Below are positions 24,528-33,677 of a DNA stretch of 64,000 nucleotides, one piece after another; the stretch's first letter is position 1; every line of letters begins with the position of its first letter. The notes below the pieces were generated by a model that searched no databases, was not told the origin of the DNA, and was given only the letters and a program-made list of their open reading frames with translations. Both the position numbers and the translations under genes were made by a program. The stretch is taken from contig CAMLKK010000009.1 of assembly GCA_946480715.1 (NCBI GenBank), positions 1-64,000 on the forward strand, given 5' to 3'. The stretch is from an uncultured Bacteriovorax sp. Its GTDB lineage: Bacteria; Bdellovibrionota; Bacteriovoracia; Bacteriovoracales; Bacteriovoracaceae.

Positions 24528-26080
24528 CAAACTTTAAGTCCCAATTGATCTCGCAAATGATAAAGATTGCTTCGATGGAGACCAAGATCTTTGGCGGCCG
24601 CTGCCCAATTACCTTTATTGCGTTTTACAGCTCTAGTGATTAATGTTTTTTTGTAATCAAGCAGAGCTTCTTGCAAAGTAAGATTGTCATTTGCTTTTTT
24701 GTCTGAAGATTTTTTATCAGTTGGAATTTTTAACGGCAGATCGCCTGGTAAAAATAAATGTTGTGGTTCAATAAGGATAATTGGCCCATCATGATTTCGC
24801 GTTTGAGAAGCGTGTAGTGTCGCACGAGAAATAATATTTTTTAATTCGCGAACGTTACCCGGCCATGAGTATTCATGCAATTTTGTAAGTGCTTCAGGAC
24901 TCAAACGAAAAGGTTTGCATCCCAGACGTCGTTGATAATAGTCACAGAAATATCCGGCGAGCAATGGGATATTGTGCAAATGCTGACGAAGGGGAGGTGT
25001 TTGCAGTGGATAAACATTCAAACGATGGAACAGATCCGCTCGAAACGTTCCTCTTTTAATTTCTTCTTCTAAATTTCTATTTGTGGCCGCAATGATTCGT
25101 ACATTTACTTTGCGTGCTCTATCTTCACCCACACGCTGGATTTCGCCTTCTTGAATGGCCCTTAAGAGCTTTGCTTGAATGGAGAGTGGAAGTTCACCAA
25201 TTTCATCCAAAAACAATGTTCCATTGTGGGCGACTTCAAATTTTCCTAGACGATCTTGAATTGCTCCAGTGAATGATCCTTTTTTATGACCAAAGAGTTC
25301 ACTCTCAGCAATGCTTTCTGGAAGAGCAGCACAATTGAGATAAATGAGTGGTTGATGTGCACGATTAGAGTGTGAATGAACGGCACGGGCAACTAACTCT
25401 TTTCCTGTCCCTGTCTCTCCTAAAATAAGAATAGAAAGATCTGACTTAGCGACAAGTTTTAAATCTTTTTTTAACTGAGCAAGTTCAGTTCCTGTCCCAA
25501 TGAGTTCACCACCACCTTTAGCCGAAACCTGATTCATTAGTTCCTGAGCAACATGATCTTGTCGTTGAGTCGTTTCTTCTAATGTCTCTATAAGCAGTGA
25601 TGTGCGGAGAGTGGCACCTGCAAGCGCAGAGAGTGCGATTAAAAAATCATCGCTGATGTGATCGAAAGCATGCGGTGACAAAGAGTCAGCAGTCAGAATA
25701 CCAATCGTTTTATTTTCAACGATCAGCGGACATCCCATACAAGCGTGAACATGCTCAAGTGCATGTGGATCACTCGCTACTAATCCATCAAAAGGATCGG
25801 GGAGATCGCAATCAATCGGAAAACGCACAGGTGATTTTGATTGAGAAATTATATCCAGGCGCGGATTTGTTTTTAGAGGATAGGCCATTGTCTCAGCTTC
25901 AGGAGCAAGACCAAAACTCGCGAGTGTTGTGAGCTTTTCTTGCTCAAGCAACATCAAGGTAGCGGCATCGAAAGGAATCGTTTGTTTGAGAATTTTCAAC
26001 ATCTCATTGAATCGATCTTTGCTCGATAAAGTAGCGTTCAAATTGAGGGCGATAGGGAGTAAAACATCTAGATTTTGCAT
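24527..26080 (-). CDS. norR: NorR-type NO-responsive sigma-54 activator
   Basis: 517 residues. A GAF domain (about 1-165), AAA+ domain (about 195-425) with Walker A GETGTGKE (221-228), the sigma-54 contact loop as GSFTGA (268-273) instead of GAFTGA, and Walker B LFLDEIGEL, then a Fis-type helix-turn-helix at the C-terminus (GNWAAAAKDLGLHRSNLYHL). In NorR the GAF domain carries a mononuclear iron that binds NO and releases the ATPase. It is divergent from ric-norB, the classic arrangement, with palindromes and a sigma-54 promoter in between. Ser for Ala in the loop is a conservative departure. Confidence 0.92.
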   Translation of the reverse strand: MQNLDVLLPIALNLNATLSSKDRFNEMLKILKQTIPFDAATLMLLEQEKLTTLASFGLAPEAETMAYPLKTNPRLDIISQSKSPVRFPIDCDLPDPFDGLVASDPHALEHVHACMGCPLIVENKTIGILTADSLSPHAFDHISDDFLIALSALAGATLRTSLLIETLEETTQRQDHVAQELMNQVSAKGGGELIGTGTELAQLKKDLKLVAKSDLSILILGETGTGKELVARAVHSHSNRAHQPLIYLNCAALPESIAESELFGHKKGSFTGAIQDRLGKFEVAHNGTLFLDEIGELPLSIQAKLLRAIQEGEIQRVGEDRARKVNVRIIAATNRNLEEEIKRGTFRADLFHRLNVYPLQTPPLRQHLHNIPLLAGYFCDYYQRRLGCKPFRLSPEALTKLHEYSWPGNVRELKNIISRATLHASQTRNHDGPIILIEPQHLFLPGDLPLKIPTDKKSSDKKANDNLTLQEALLDYKKTLITRAVKRNKGNWAAAAKDLGLHRSNLYHLRDQLGLKV

Positions 26081-26081
26081 A

Positions 26082-26139
26082 GATGTATTATATACATCAT
26101 GATGTGAAAAACATAGCTTTTAAATGATGTAAAAAACAT
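26082..26139. promoter_or_regulatory. three palindromic activator sites (candidate NorR enhancers)
   Basis: GATGTATTATATACATC (26082-26098), ATGTGAAAAACAT (26102-26114) and ATGTAAAAAACAT (26127-26139) are all ATGT-N5/7-ACAT palindromes. The first also fits the GT-N7-AC core known for NorR sites and resembles NsrR-type operators. They sit 44-100 bases upstream of the sigma-54 promoter, the usual distance for enhancer sites, and directly before the norR start. Confidence 0.55.
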
Positions 26140-26182
26140 ATCCTGCAAATGATAACTCCATGAAAATACACATCTAGAAACC

Positions 26183-26198
26183 TGGCATAACCCTTGCG
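26183..26198 (+). promoter_or_regulatory. sigma-54 promoter of ric-norB
   Basis: TGGCATAACCCTTGCG matches the sigma-54 pattern TGGCAC-N5-TTGCA, with GG at 26184-26185 and GC at 26196-26197 spaced exactly ten bases apart. The start site would be near 26209, 20 bases before the ric ATG. Confidence 0.75.
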
Positions 26199-26228
26199 AT
26201 TGAGGAGGGTAATTACCCAGGAGGTTTT

Positions 26229-26894
26229 ATGAATTACGCTCGAATGCCCCTTGCGGAACTCGCTATCAACATTCCAATGGCGACTTCGCTTTTTAGAAAA
26301 AACCGGCTCGATTTTTGTTGTGGAGGGAAACAAACTTTAGAGGAAGCTTGTCAGAAAAAAAATCTCAACGTGAGTGAGATCATTGTTCAACTGCGTGAGC
26401 TCGAAACAAATCACGCCTTTGAATTTGAATCTAGTCCACTTGAGAACATCACTCATTACATTGTTCTTCGTTATCATCTTGATTTGAAAAAACGTTTTCC
26501 TGAGCTTATCGCGCTTTCAGATAAAGTTGAAAAAGTTCATTCAACTCATGCTGATTGTCCAACGGGGTTGACGGCGCTCCTTCAACATATGCATCAAGAG
26601 ATGCTTCAACACATGATGAAAGAAGAAAATATTCTTTTTCCGCTTATTGAATCAGGAAAAGGAAGTTTGGCACTAATGCCAGTAAAGGTAATGATGGCAG
26701 AACATGAAGCTCATGGTGATCATTTGGAATCATTGCATATCTTAACAAATGATTTTGCTCCTCCAGCTGATGCATGTCCGACTTGGCAGGCACTTTATAA
26801 AGGTCTTGAAAAACTCGAAGAAGAATTAATGGAACACATTCATCTTGAGAATAATATTCTGTTCCCTCGCGCGCTTGTGCAAAAAGGAGCGTAG
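26229..26894 (+). CDS. ric: iron-sulfur cluster repair diiron protein (RIC/YtfE/ScdA)
   Basis: 221 residues. The N-terminal ScdA_N-type segment has LFRKNRLDFCCGG (the CCGG at 30-33 is the family hallmark). The C-terminal hemerythrin-like domain carries HMHQEMLQHMMKEENILF, MAEHEAHGDHLESL and MEHIHLENNILFPRA. RIC proteins repair Fe-S clusters damaged by NO and peroxide. GGAGG lies upstream of the ATG, and the gene is the first of the NorR-controlled unit with norB 3 bases after its stop. Symbol variants are ytfE, scdA and dnrN. Confidence 0.93.
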   Translation: MNYARMPLAELAINIPMATSLFRKNRLDFCCGGKQTLEEACQKKNLNVSEIIVQLRELETNHAFEFESSPLENITHYIVLRYHLDLKKRFPELIALSDKVEKVHSTHADCPTGLTALLQHMHQEMLQHMMKEENILFPLIESGKGSLALMPVKVMMAEHEAHGDHLESLHILTNDFAPPADACPTWQALYKGLEKLEEELMEHIHLENNILFPRALVQKGA

Positions 26895-26897
26895 TCA

Positions 26898-29183
26898 ATG
26901 AAATCGACAAAAAAATTATGGGTCTTACTCTTCGCTGTTTTACTCGGAACTTTTAGTATTCTGGGTTTTTTCGGAACAGAAATTTTCCGTCAAGCTCCAC
27001 CTATACCTGAATCAGTTGTTACTACTGATGGTCAACAAGTCATGACCAAAGATTCTATTCTCACTGGTCAAACTGTCTGGCAATCTATTGGTGGTCAGCA
27101 GATCGGTTCAATATGGGGGCATGGTGCCTATCAAGCTCCAGACTGGACAGCAGACTGGCTTCATCGCGAATCAGTTTTCCTACTTAATCTTTGGGCCCAA
27201 AGAGATCATCAAAAAAATTACGCTGATCTCTCAGGTGTTGATCAAGCTTCACTCAAAGAAAAACTAAAACAAGAATTGCGTACAAATCGTTATGATCCAA
27301 ATACAAAAGCGATCACAATTTCACCTGATCGTTTACTCGCGATTCAAGAATTAAGTAAACATTACAAAGGTATTTTTAGTAACAACCCTGAGTACAAAAA
27401 ATATCGTCAGGATTATGCAATTCATGATCTTGTTTTAACAAGTGAAGAGCGTCGTGATCTCATGATGCATTTCTTTTTCTGGACAAGTTGGTCAGCATCA
27501 ACAAATCGTCCTGAAAAGAATTTTACTTATACAAACAACTGGCCTCATGAACCACTCATCGACAACGTCCCAACTTCAGCAAATACTCTTTGGTCTATTC
27601 TCTCTGTAGTTCTTCTGCTTTTTGCTCTTGGAGGTTTAGTGGCCTATCACGCTTTCAAGAAAAAACATGAAGACGATACTGTTCCACCTGCCATTGATCC
27701 ATTAGGGAAATTTACTCTAACTCCTTCAATGAAAGCTCTCTGGAAATATTGTGCTGTAGTTCTTTTACTCTTCGGTGTTCAATGTTTATTGGGTGCTTTG
27801 ACTGCTCACTATACTGTTGAAGGACAAGATTTTTTTGGGATTCCGGTTTCACAATATCTTCCGTATTCTCTAACACGCACTTGGCACATTCAAACTGCAC
27901 TTTTCTGGATTGCAACTGCATTCCTGGCCATCGGTCTCTTCTTAGCTCCAATGGTTGGAGGAGCAGAACCTAAAGGACAAAAACTTGGTGTTGATGTTCT
28001 CTTCGGTGCACTGTTAGTTGTTGTCTTCGGTTCTCTTGCAGGTGAGTTCTTTGCTATTCACCAAAAACTTCCTCTGGAATTAAGTTTCTGGTTTGGACAT
28101 CAAGGTTATGAATACACCGATCTTGGTCGTGTTTGGCAGATTGCACTTTTTGTTGGTCTCCTTCTTTGGTTGTTCCTCATGATTCGTGCACTTCTTCCAG
28201 TCTTTAAAAAAGTAAATGTTCCAAAAGAATTAATTGTCATGTTCGCTGGTGCATCGGTTGCGATCGGACTTTTCTATTCAGCAGGATTTTTCTACGGTGC
28301 TAAATCTCACTTGTCAGTCATGGAGTATTGGAGATGGTGGGTTGTTCACCTTTGGGTTGAAGGATTTTTCGAAGTCTTTGCAACTGTCTCACTTGCTTTT
28401 ATCTTCACTCGCCTAGGGTTGATTAAAGAAGCATTTGCTACTCGTCAGGTTCTATTTTCTACTGCCATCTTTCTCCTCGGCGGTATCCCCGGAACTTTCC
28501 ACCACCTTTACTTCAGCGGTACACCGATGAGTATTACTGCAATCGGTGCATGTTTTAGTGCTCTTGAAGTTGTTCCTCTTGTACTCATTGGTATTGAAGC
28601 TTATGAAACTTACACAATGGAACATCAAGCGGCCTGGATGCAACAATACAGATGGCCGATTAGATTTTTCATCGGTGTTGCTTTCTGGAACTTTCTTGGT
28701 GCAGGTATCTTCGGATTCCTTATCAATCCACCAATCGCGCTTTATTACATGCAAGGATTAAACACTACTGCGGTTCACGCTCACGGAGCAACTTTCGGAG
28801 TGTATGGTCTTCTTTCTCTTGGTCTCGTGCTCTTCATTCTTCGTCGTCTTAAACCAGTAGGCGTGTGGAAAGAGTTACACATCAAATCTGCTTTCTGGTG
28901 TATGAATATTGGTCTTATTCTCATGATCTTCTTAAGCTTATTACCAATCGGTATCATGCAGACTATGGCGAGTATGGAAACAGGATTGTGGTTTGCGAGA
29001 AGCTCTGACTTCTTACAACTACCACATATGCAAGTGCTGCGCTGGATGCGCGTCGTGGGTGACACTCTATTTCTTATCGGAGTTGCTCAGTTAATTTATT
29101 TCGCCCTCGGTATCTATTATGGATGGAGCTTTGAAAAAGAAACTGTTACTGAATCTGAACCGATTGATGTCGTAGAAGCTTAA
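26898..29183 (+). CDS. norB: quinol-dependent nitric oxide reductase (qNOR)
   Basis: 761 residues, the size of single-subunit qNOR (NorZ). An N-terminal helix and an extracytoplasmic cytochrome-c-like region without a CxxCH heme site (about 40-225) show that quinol is the donor, then about 13 membrane helices of the heme-copper oxidase fold. Metal ligands appear in HLWVEGFFE, FHHLYFSGTP and HAHGATFGVYG. It reduces 2 NO to N2O at the inner membrane, here probably for detoxification since no other denitrification genes are in view. AAGGAG overlaps the ric end; terminator at 29201. Confidence 0.95.
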   Translation: MKSTKKLWVLLFAVLLGTFSILGFFGTEIFRQAPPIPESVVTTDGQQVMTKDSILTGQTVWQSIGGQQIGSIWGHGAYQAPDWTADWLHRESVFLLNLWAQRDHQKNYADLSGVDQASLKEKLKQELRTNRYDPNTKAITISPDRLLAIQELSKHYKGIFSNNPEYKKYRQDYAIHDLVLTSEERRDLMMHFFFWTSWSASTNRPEKNFTYTNNWPHEPLIDNVPTSANTLWSILSVVLLLFALGGLVAYHAFKKKHEDDTVPPAIDPLGKFTLTPSMKALWKYCAVVLLLFGVQCLLGALTAHYTVEGQDFFGIPVSQYLPYSLTRTWHIQTALFWIATAFLAIGLFLAPMVGGAEPKGQKLGVDVLFGALLVVVFGSLAGEFFAIHQKLPLELSFWFGHQGYEYTDLGRVWQIALFVGLLLWLFLMIRALLPVFKKVNVPKELIVMFAGASVAIGLFYSAGFFYGAKSHLSVMEYWRWWVVHLWVEGFFEVFATVSLAFIFTRLGLIKEAFATRQVLFSTAIFLLGGIPGTFHHLYFSGTPMSITAIGACFSALEVVPLVLIGIEAYETYTMEHQAAWMQQYRWPIRFFIGVAFWNFLGAGIFGFLINPPIALYYMQGLNTTAVHAHGATFGVYGLLSLGLVLFILRRLKPVGVWKELHIKSAFWCMNIGLILMIFLSLLPIGIMQTMASMETGLWFARSSDFLQLPHMQVLRWMRVVGDTLFLIGVAQLIYFALGIYYGWSFEKETVTESEPIDVVEA

Positions 29184-29200
29184 GCGAAAGGTTATGAAGT

Positions 29201-29236
29201 GTGCCTGGAGTCTTTTTATCCAGGCACCTTTTTCTT
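29201..29236 (+). terminator. strong terminator of ric-norB
   Basis: GTGCCTGGA (29201-29209) pairs perfectly with TCCAGGCAC (29219-29227), followed by CTTTTTCTT. Confidence 0.75.
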
Positions 29237-29261
29237 AGAATGAATGTGAAGGAGTACGCTT

Positions 29262-29666
29262 ATGAATGAAATGAATTTACCCGTAGACGAATACACTAGC
29301 ATTTCGCCTCAAACGATAAGTCTCAATGCTGAACTCAAAGATGCTCACCAATTGATGAAAGATAAAGGGATTCGTCACTTGCCCGTGATGGACGGAAAAG
29401 ATGTTGTTGGGATCGTTTCAGAAAGAGACATCCTCGCCAATTACGGAAAACCGTGGAGTGAATTCATGCGCGTGAAAAGCGTGATGAGTACATCAATACT
29501 CTTTGCCCATGCTAATGATCAACTAGGGGATGTGGCCTATAGATTATCTTGTGAGAAAAAAGGTTCAGCTATTATTCTTGATGATCAAGAAAAACTCTAT
29601 GGGATTTTTACAACGACGGATGCACTGAATGCATTAGTCGAGTTATTACTTCCGCAAAAGGGTTAG
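29262..29666 (+). CDS. tandem CBS-domain protein
   Basis: 134 residues, almost nothing but a CBS pair: first repeat DAHQLMKDKGIRHLPVMDG with VGIVSERDIL, second VAYRLSCEKKGSAIILDD with YGIFTTTDAL. CBS pairs bind adenine nucleotides or similar ligands and regulate partners. AAGGAG precedes the ATG. It lies after the norB terminator, so its expression may be independent. Its TAG overlaps the TAA of the convergent next gene in the tetranucleotide TTAG. Confidence 0.9.
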   Translation: MNEMNLPVDEYTSISPQTISLNAELKDAHQLMKDKGIRHLPVMDGKDVVGIVSERDILANYGKPWSEFMRVKSVMSTSILFAHANDQLGDVAYRLSCEKKGSAIILDDQEKLYGIFTTTDALNALVELLLPQKG

Positions 29667-30466
29667 TTGTTAGCGACATACTTATTTGTGTATTGAATTG
29701 ATTTTGGTGGGAGGATTGGTTCACGTCCAACACCTTTGACTTTTTTCACTCCACTATTATTGGTATTAGAAGAATTTGATAAACCTGCCGCGATAATCTT
29801 ATTGGAAGCATCGACAACTTTTGAAACTTTTTGAGCAATCAAAGCATATTCTGTGACAGACATTTGACCTGCTTCATACTTCTTTGTGGCCTCAACAAGA
29901 ATTTCAAATTGTGATTGTTTTCCCAACTCAATGTACTGAAGTTGCTCGCTTAAAACATTAACTTCATTTTTAGTAACAGCTGATGCTGATGTCTGCTGTG
30001 GCACCGCCTGACCTGAACATGCGGCCATGTTTTCTGGTGTATTAGCACCACTTGTATTATTTCTAATTTCATAGCAAGGATCATAATTAGGGTTGAGAAC
30101 GGAAGTAGCTCCTTGTGCGATATACATCGAAGTCGGTTGCTTTTCATTATACTCTTTAAAAGCATCGAATTGTTCTTTGCTCAATCGTGAGATCTGTTTA
30201 ACTTCTAAAGCAAGACCGCGATCGAGGTTGTTCACGCAACTGGCAGTACCATTACACATTTTTACACTTTTATCGTAATTTTCATAGAGCCCGTTGATGT
30301 GCGCTTGCTGTCCTTGTGACATTTTATCAAAATCTTTTGTGGGTTCTTTACTTATAGAAACATCTGCAATGGGAGAAAAATCCTGATTCTCATATCTATC
30401 CTGAACATCTGTTGCTGATACAGAAAGAGAAGTGAGGACTGAGAGAATAATAAGAGATGATTTCAT
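29663..30466 (-). CDS. secreted protein, unknown function
   Basis: 267 residues from the ATG at 30466, chosen because AGGGGAA lies 4-5 bases upstream and a signal peptide (SSLIILSVLTSLSVSA) starts there. The mature chain is helical, Gln/Asn/Ser-rich, has a few Cys (CNGTASC, DPCYEI, AACSG) and ends in a basic Asn-rich tail. No family recognised. The stop overlaps the convergent CBS gene by 4 bases, with no terminator between them. Confidence 0.65.
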   Translation of the reverse strand: MKSSLIILSVLTSLSVSATDVQDRYENQDFSPIADVSISKEPTKDFDKMSQGQQAHINGLYENYDKSVKMCNGTASCVNNLDRGLALEVKQISRLSKEQFDAFKEYNEKQPTSMYIAQGATSVLNPNYDPCYEIRNNTSGANTPENMAACSGQAVPQQTSASAVTKNEVNVLSEQLQYIELGKQSQFEILVEATKKYEAGQMSVTEYALIAQKVSKVVDASNKIIAAGLSNSSNTNNSGVKKVKGVGREPILPPKSIQYTNKYVANN

Positions 30467-30639
30467 AATTTTCCCCTGCATTTTGCTTCTAACAATCATC
30501 GCTGAGAAGTTCCTAAACTCCTAAAAGAGTAGCTAACTCATTGAACCTGGCCAAAACCAGTGCCTTTTTTAATAGGCATATAATATCGATCTAATCTTTA
30601 TCATTGAAAAAAAGGGTGTTCTCGGCCAAATAGGTTTTT

Positions 30640-30957
30640 ATGAAAAACATAATTTTAATGATCGTTATAACTCTTATGCATCCTGCTTTTTCCGCTGATT
30701 CATCTGATGTCACAAAATTGCTTTCCAATTATTGCGAGAAAACGTGGTGTAATGAAGTCGCGATTGAATTTAAGACTTTTCAATGTGATTTTGAAAAAGA
30801 CAATCGCTGTGTTTTGGATTTTACCATTGCAGAAAAAAATGAAGTGTCTTGTACCTTCCATAACTATAAATCAATAGATCAATTAATAGAAAATGAAGAA
30901 GAATTGTCTGAGCGTTTTTTGGAAGAAGTCACTGATTGTGTGACAACCAAGCTTTAA
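30640..30957 (+). CDS. small secreted Cys-rich protein
   Basis: 105 residues with a signal peptide ending in HPAFSA (about residue 19). The mature 86 residues are acidic and carry six Cys (for example YCEKTWC and FQCDFEKDNRC), consistent with a compact disulfide-bonded exported protein. No recognised family. The 30500-30639 gap upstream holds only a weak CTGG/CCAG hairpin before a T-run. Its stop overlaps that of the next gene (TTAA). Confidence 0.65.
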   Translation: MKNIILMIVITLMHPAFSADSSDVTKLLSNYCEKTWCNEVAIEFKTFQCDFEKDNRCVLDFTIAEKNEVSCTFHNYKSIDQLIENEEELSERFLEEVTDCVTTKL

Positions 30958-31307
30958 CTGCGATCAATATAAAGCGCCTTGCAAACTCCCAGCAAGGCCT
31001 GGCAATCATCTGTTTTAATCAGAACTGTAAATCCAGAGTATCGCTGATGATCGACTTTCAGTAGATCGTAAATTTGAGTGTAAGATTCTTGAGTAACGGG
31101 CAAATTATCAAAGTCAGAAATGACGTCACGAAGATCAACAACCGCAATAACTTTATATTTTCCAATGTGTTTTGTGTTCGTCGACATCATGAATGGTCGA
31201 ACATATTCTTTCTGAACAACTTCAGTCTTAGGCTCTTCGTAATGCAAATTTCCTTTGCCACAAGAAACCAATGAAATCAGAGACAACATCATTAATAATT
31301 TTTTCAT
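30954..31307 (-). CDS. small lipoprotein, unknown function
   Basis: 117 residues from the ATG at 31307 (residue 13 of a longer frame), where a Lys-Lys n-region and hydrophobic core lead to the lipobox LVSC at about residue 18. The mature chain has a charged linker and a small alpha/beta domain with DDCQALLGVCKALY near the end, probably one disulfide. Function unknown. It is divergent from the antiporter gene and convergent with the preceding secreted protein. Confidence 0.65.
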   Translation of the reverse strand: MKKLLMMLSLISLVSCGKGNLHYEEPKTEVVQKEYVRPFMMSTNTKHIGKYKVIAVVDLRDVISDFDNLPVTQESYTQIYDLLKVDHQRYSGFTVLIKTDDCQALLGVCKALYIDRS

Positions 31308-31403
31308 AAATAAAATTATTAAACAGTTTTTCTGGGACGTCACGTAGTTTCAAAGTCCTTGTTATGTATTAATATGTTATCTCACGATTTCAGGAGAAAT
31401 TTT

Positions 31404-33638
31404 TTGCATCATTTGCCACTCATGATCACAGACCTCGCTATCATCCTCGCTGCCGCAGCAATTAGTATTCTTATTTTCAGTCGCTTCAAACAACCTATTG
31501 TCTTAGGTTATTTAATCGCAGGCTTCGCGGTAGGACCACATGTTCATTTATGGCCCACAGTTGTAGATACTGAGGGAGTTAAGTTATGGGCAGAGATTGG
31601 CGTTATCTTTTTACTCTTTGGATTAGGCCTTGAGTTTAGCTTTAAAAAATTAGCTCAGGTAGGTAAGAGCGCCTCCATCGCCGCTGGTTGTGAAGTTATC
31701 ACAATGATGGGGGTTGGATATTTATTAGGCCGCGCGTTTGGCTGGAATGATATGGATAGCATTTATCTCGGTGCCATTCTTTCCATGTCATCAACGACCA
31801 TTATCATCCGTGCTTTTGGTGAAGCAGGGCTTAAAGGGAAGGGGTTTGTCAGCCTTGTTTTTGGAATTCTCATTGTTGAGGATTTATTAGCAATCTTATT
31901 GATGGTTTTTCTGACGGAGTTAAGTTCATCTGGAAATTTTTCAGGCGGAAATATTCTTTACCTTACAGCACGTTTAGGATTCTATCTTCTCGCTTGGTTT
32001 CTTGTGGGTATCTATGTGCTCCCAACGTTACTTAAAAAATTTCGCAACTTGCTTTCATCAGAAATCATGCTCATCGTTTCAATCAGTCTCTGCTTTTTGA
32101 TGGTCGTGCTTGCATCTAAAGCGGGTTTTTCAGCTGCACTAGGTGCATTCATCATGGGTTCAATTCTGGCCGAAACGCAAGAAGGTGAGCGCATCGAACA
32201 TTTAATAATCGGAGTAAAAGATTTATTCGCAGCAGTCTTTTTCGTTTCGGTTGGTATGTTGATTGATCCGAATGTTCTTAAAGAAAATTATGCTGTCGTC
32301 ATCATCATTACGATTGTGACTATTGTTGGAAAACTTTTAGGTTCGGGTCTCGGCGCCGTTCTCTCAGGACAGAGTTTGAGAAAATCTTTTCAAGCGGGGA
32401 TGAGCTTAGCGCAGATCGGAGAGTTTTCGTTCATCATTGCGACGCTGGGGATGACGCTAAAAGTGACGAGTCCTTTTCTTTACCCGATCGTCATTGCAGT
32501 ATCAGCAGTCACAACTTTTACTACACCCTACATGATCAAACTATCGGAACCTGTTTACAATTGGGTTGAAAGAAAACTTCCTGAACGTTTTCTCGTCAGT
32601 TTAGAAAAATATGAAAAACTTATGAACGGAAATTCAAAGCAAAGCCTCTTTGGTCTATTGTGGAGAATTTATGGTCTGCTCATTCTCTTGAACGGGGTTG
32701 TGATCATTGCCATTGCACTTCTCGCAGGGACATATGTTGCACCTTTCTTATATACGACTTTCGGTGATAGTCTCGCGATGAGGTTTGGAGCAGCATTACT
32801 TACGTTAGTTGTTTGTGCTCCTTTTCTGGGTGCTCTTATTTTAAAGACACCAAAAGATGTTTCAGAAGAGCAGGGGATTACGCTCGCACGCTTAAAAAGT
32901 TTACAGTATGCAATCTTGCTCGTTCGTGTGCTGATTGCATTTTTCCTCATCGTTTTTGTCATTAAACAATTTAGTACAACGGAAAATCTTTTCCTCGTTG
33001 TAGCGATTGTTTCCTCAATATTACTCATTTCGATTAGAAAATTTTTGAAGCCAATCTATTCTGCTGTAGAGAAGAGATTTATTAACAACCTCAATGCCAA
33101 AGAAATTGCAGAAATGGAGAAGATGATTAACCTTCCAGAGCTCGCTCCATGGAATGCAACACTTGTTGATTTTACCATTACATCTGAATCTGCATTGGCG
33201 GGTATTACTTTAGAAGAGTCGCGTTTTAGAACGAAAACTGGTGCAACAATCGCGATGATTGTTCGTGGAAGCAGAAGGATCTTCACACCCAGCAGATCAG
33301 AGCGACTACTTCCGAATGATCAACTTTATCTCATCGGAACAGATGAACAACTTTCAGCTGCCCAAGCTTTGATCGAAGTGCAGAACAAAGATTATGAATC
33401 TCAAAATGATGATATGTTTAAACTTGAAACTGTCGAGATAACGGAACAATCACCGCTGGCCAACAAATCTATTCGTGACATTGGGCTCAGTGAAAATTTA
33501 GGAATTCTTATTGTCGGGATTGAAAGAAATACTGAAAGGATATTAAATCCTGAATCATTTATAGTGATAAAGCCTGGAGACTTAATTTGGGTTTTTGGAA
33601 ACACAGAGCATATTCATTCTGCCATGCAGGTAACATAA
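31404..33638 (+). CDS. CPA2-family cation:proton antiporter with two TrkA-C domains
   Basis: 744 residues from the TTG at 31404, selected because AGGAG ends 7 bases before it; an ATG at 31359 has no ribosome site. About 12 membrane helices form the Na+/H+ exchanger core (QPIVLGYLIAGFAVGPHVHL, EIGVIFLLFGLGLEFSF, AALGAFIMGSILAE), then helices to about 560, and two cytoplasmic RCK C-terminal (TrkA_C) domains (GRSRRIFTPSR-like and ERNTERILNPES). KefB/C relatives normally carry a TrkA_N nucleotide-binding domain, which is absent here. It exchanges K+ or Na+ for protons, with ligand gating by the TrkA_C pair. Confidence 0.88.
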   Translation: MHHLPLMITDLAIILAAAAISILIFSRFKQPIVLGYLIAGFAVGPHVHLWPTVVDTEGVKLWAEIGVIFLLFGLGLEFSFKKLAQVGKSASIAAGCEVITMMGVGYLLGRAFGWNDMDSIYLGAILSMSSTTIIIRAFGEAGLKGKGFVSLVFGILIVEDLLAILLMVFLTELSSSGNFSGGNILYLTARLGFYLLAWFLVGIYVLPTLLKKFRNLLSSEIMLIVSISLCFLMVVLASKAGFSAALGAFIMGSILAETQEGERIEHLIIGVKDLFAAVFFVSVGMLIDPNVLKENYAVVIIITIVTIVGKLLGSGLGAVLSGQSLRKSFQAGMSLAQIGEFSFIIATLGMTLKVTSPFLYPIVIAVSAVTTFTTPYMIKLSEPVYNWVERKLPERFLVSLEKYEKLMNGNSKQSLFGLLWRIYGLLILLNGVVIIAIALLAGTYVAPFLYTTFGDSLAMRFGAALLTLVVCAPFLGALILKTPKDVSEEQGITLARLKSLQYAILLVRVLIAFFLIVFVIKQFSTTENLFLVVAIVSSILLISIRKFLKPIYSAVEKRFINNLNAKEIAEMEKMINLPELAPWNATLVDFTITSESALAGITLEESRFRTKTGATIAMIVRGSRRIFTPSRSERLLPNDQLYLIGTDEQLSAAQALIEVQNKDYESQNDDMFKLETVEITEQSPLANKSIRDIGLSENLGILIVGIERNTERILNPESFIVIKPGDLIWVFGNTEHIHSAMQVT

Positions 33639-33677
33639 CAATGCACCTTCAGGTAAAATTGCTTGGAGGAGCCTTGT

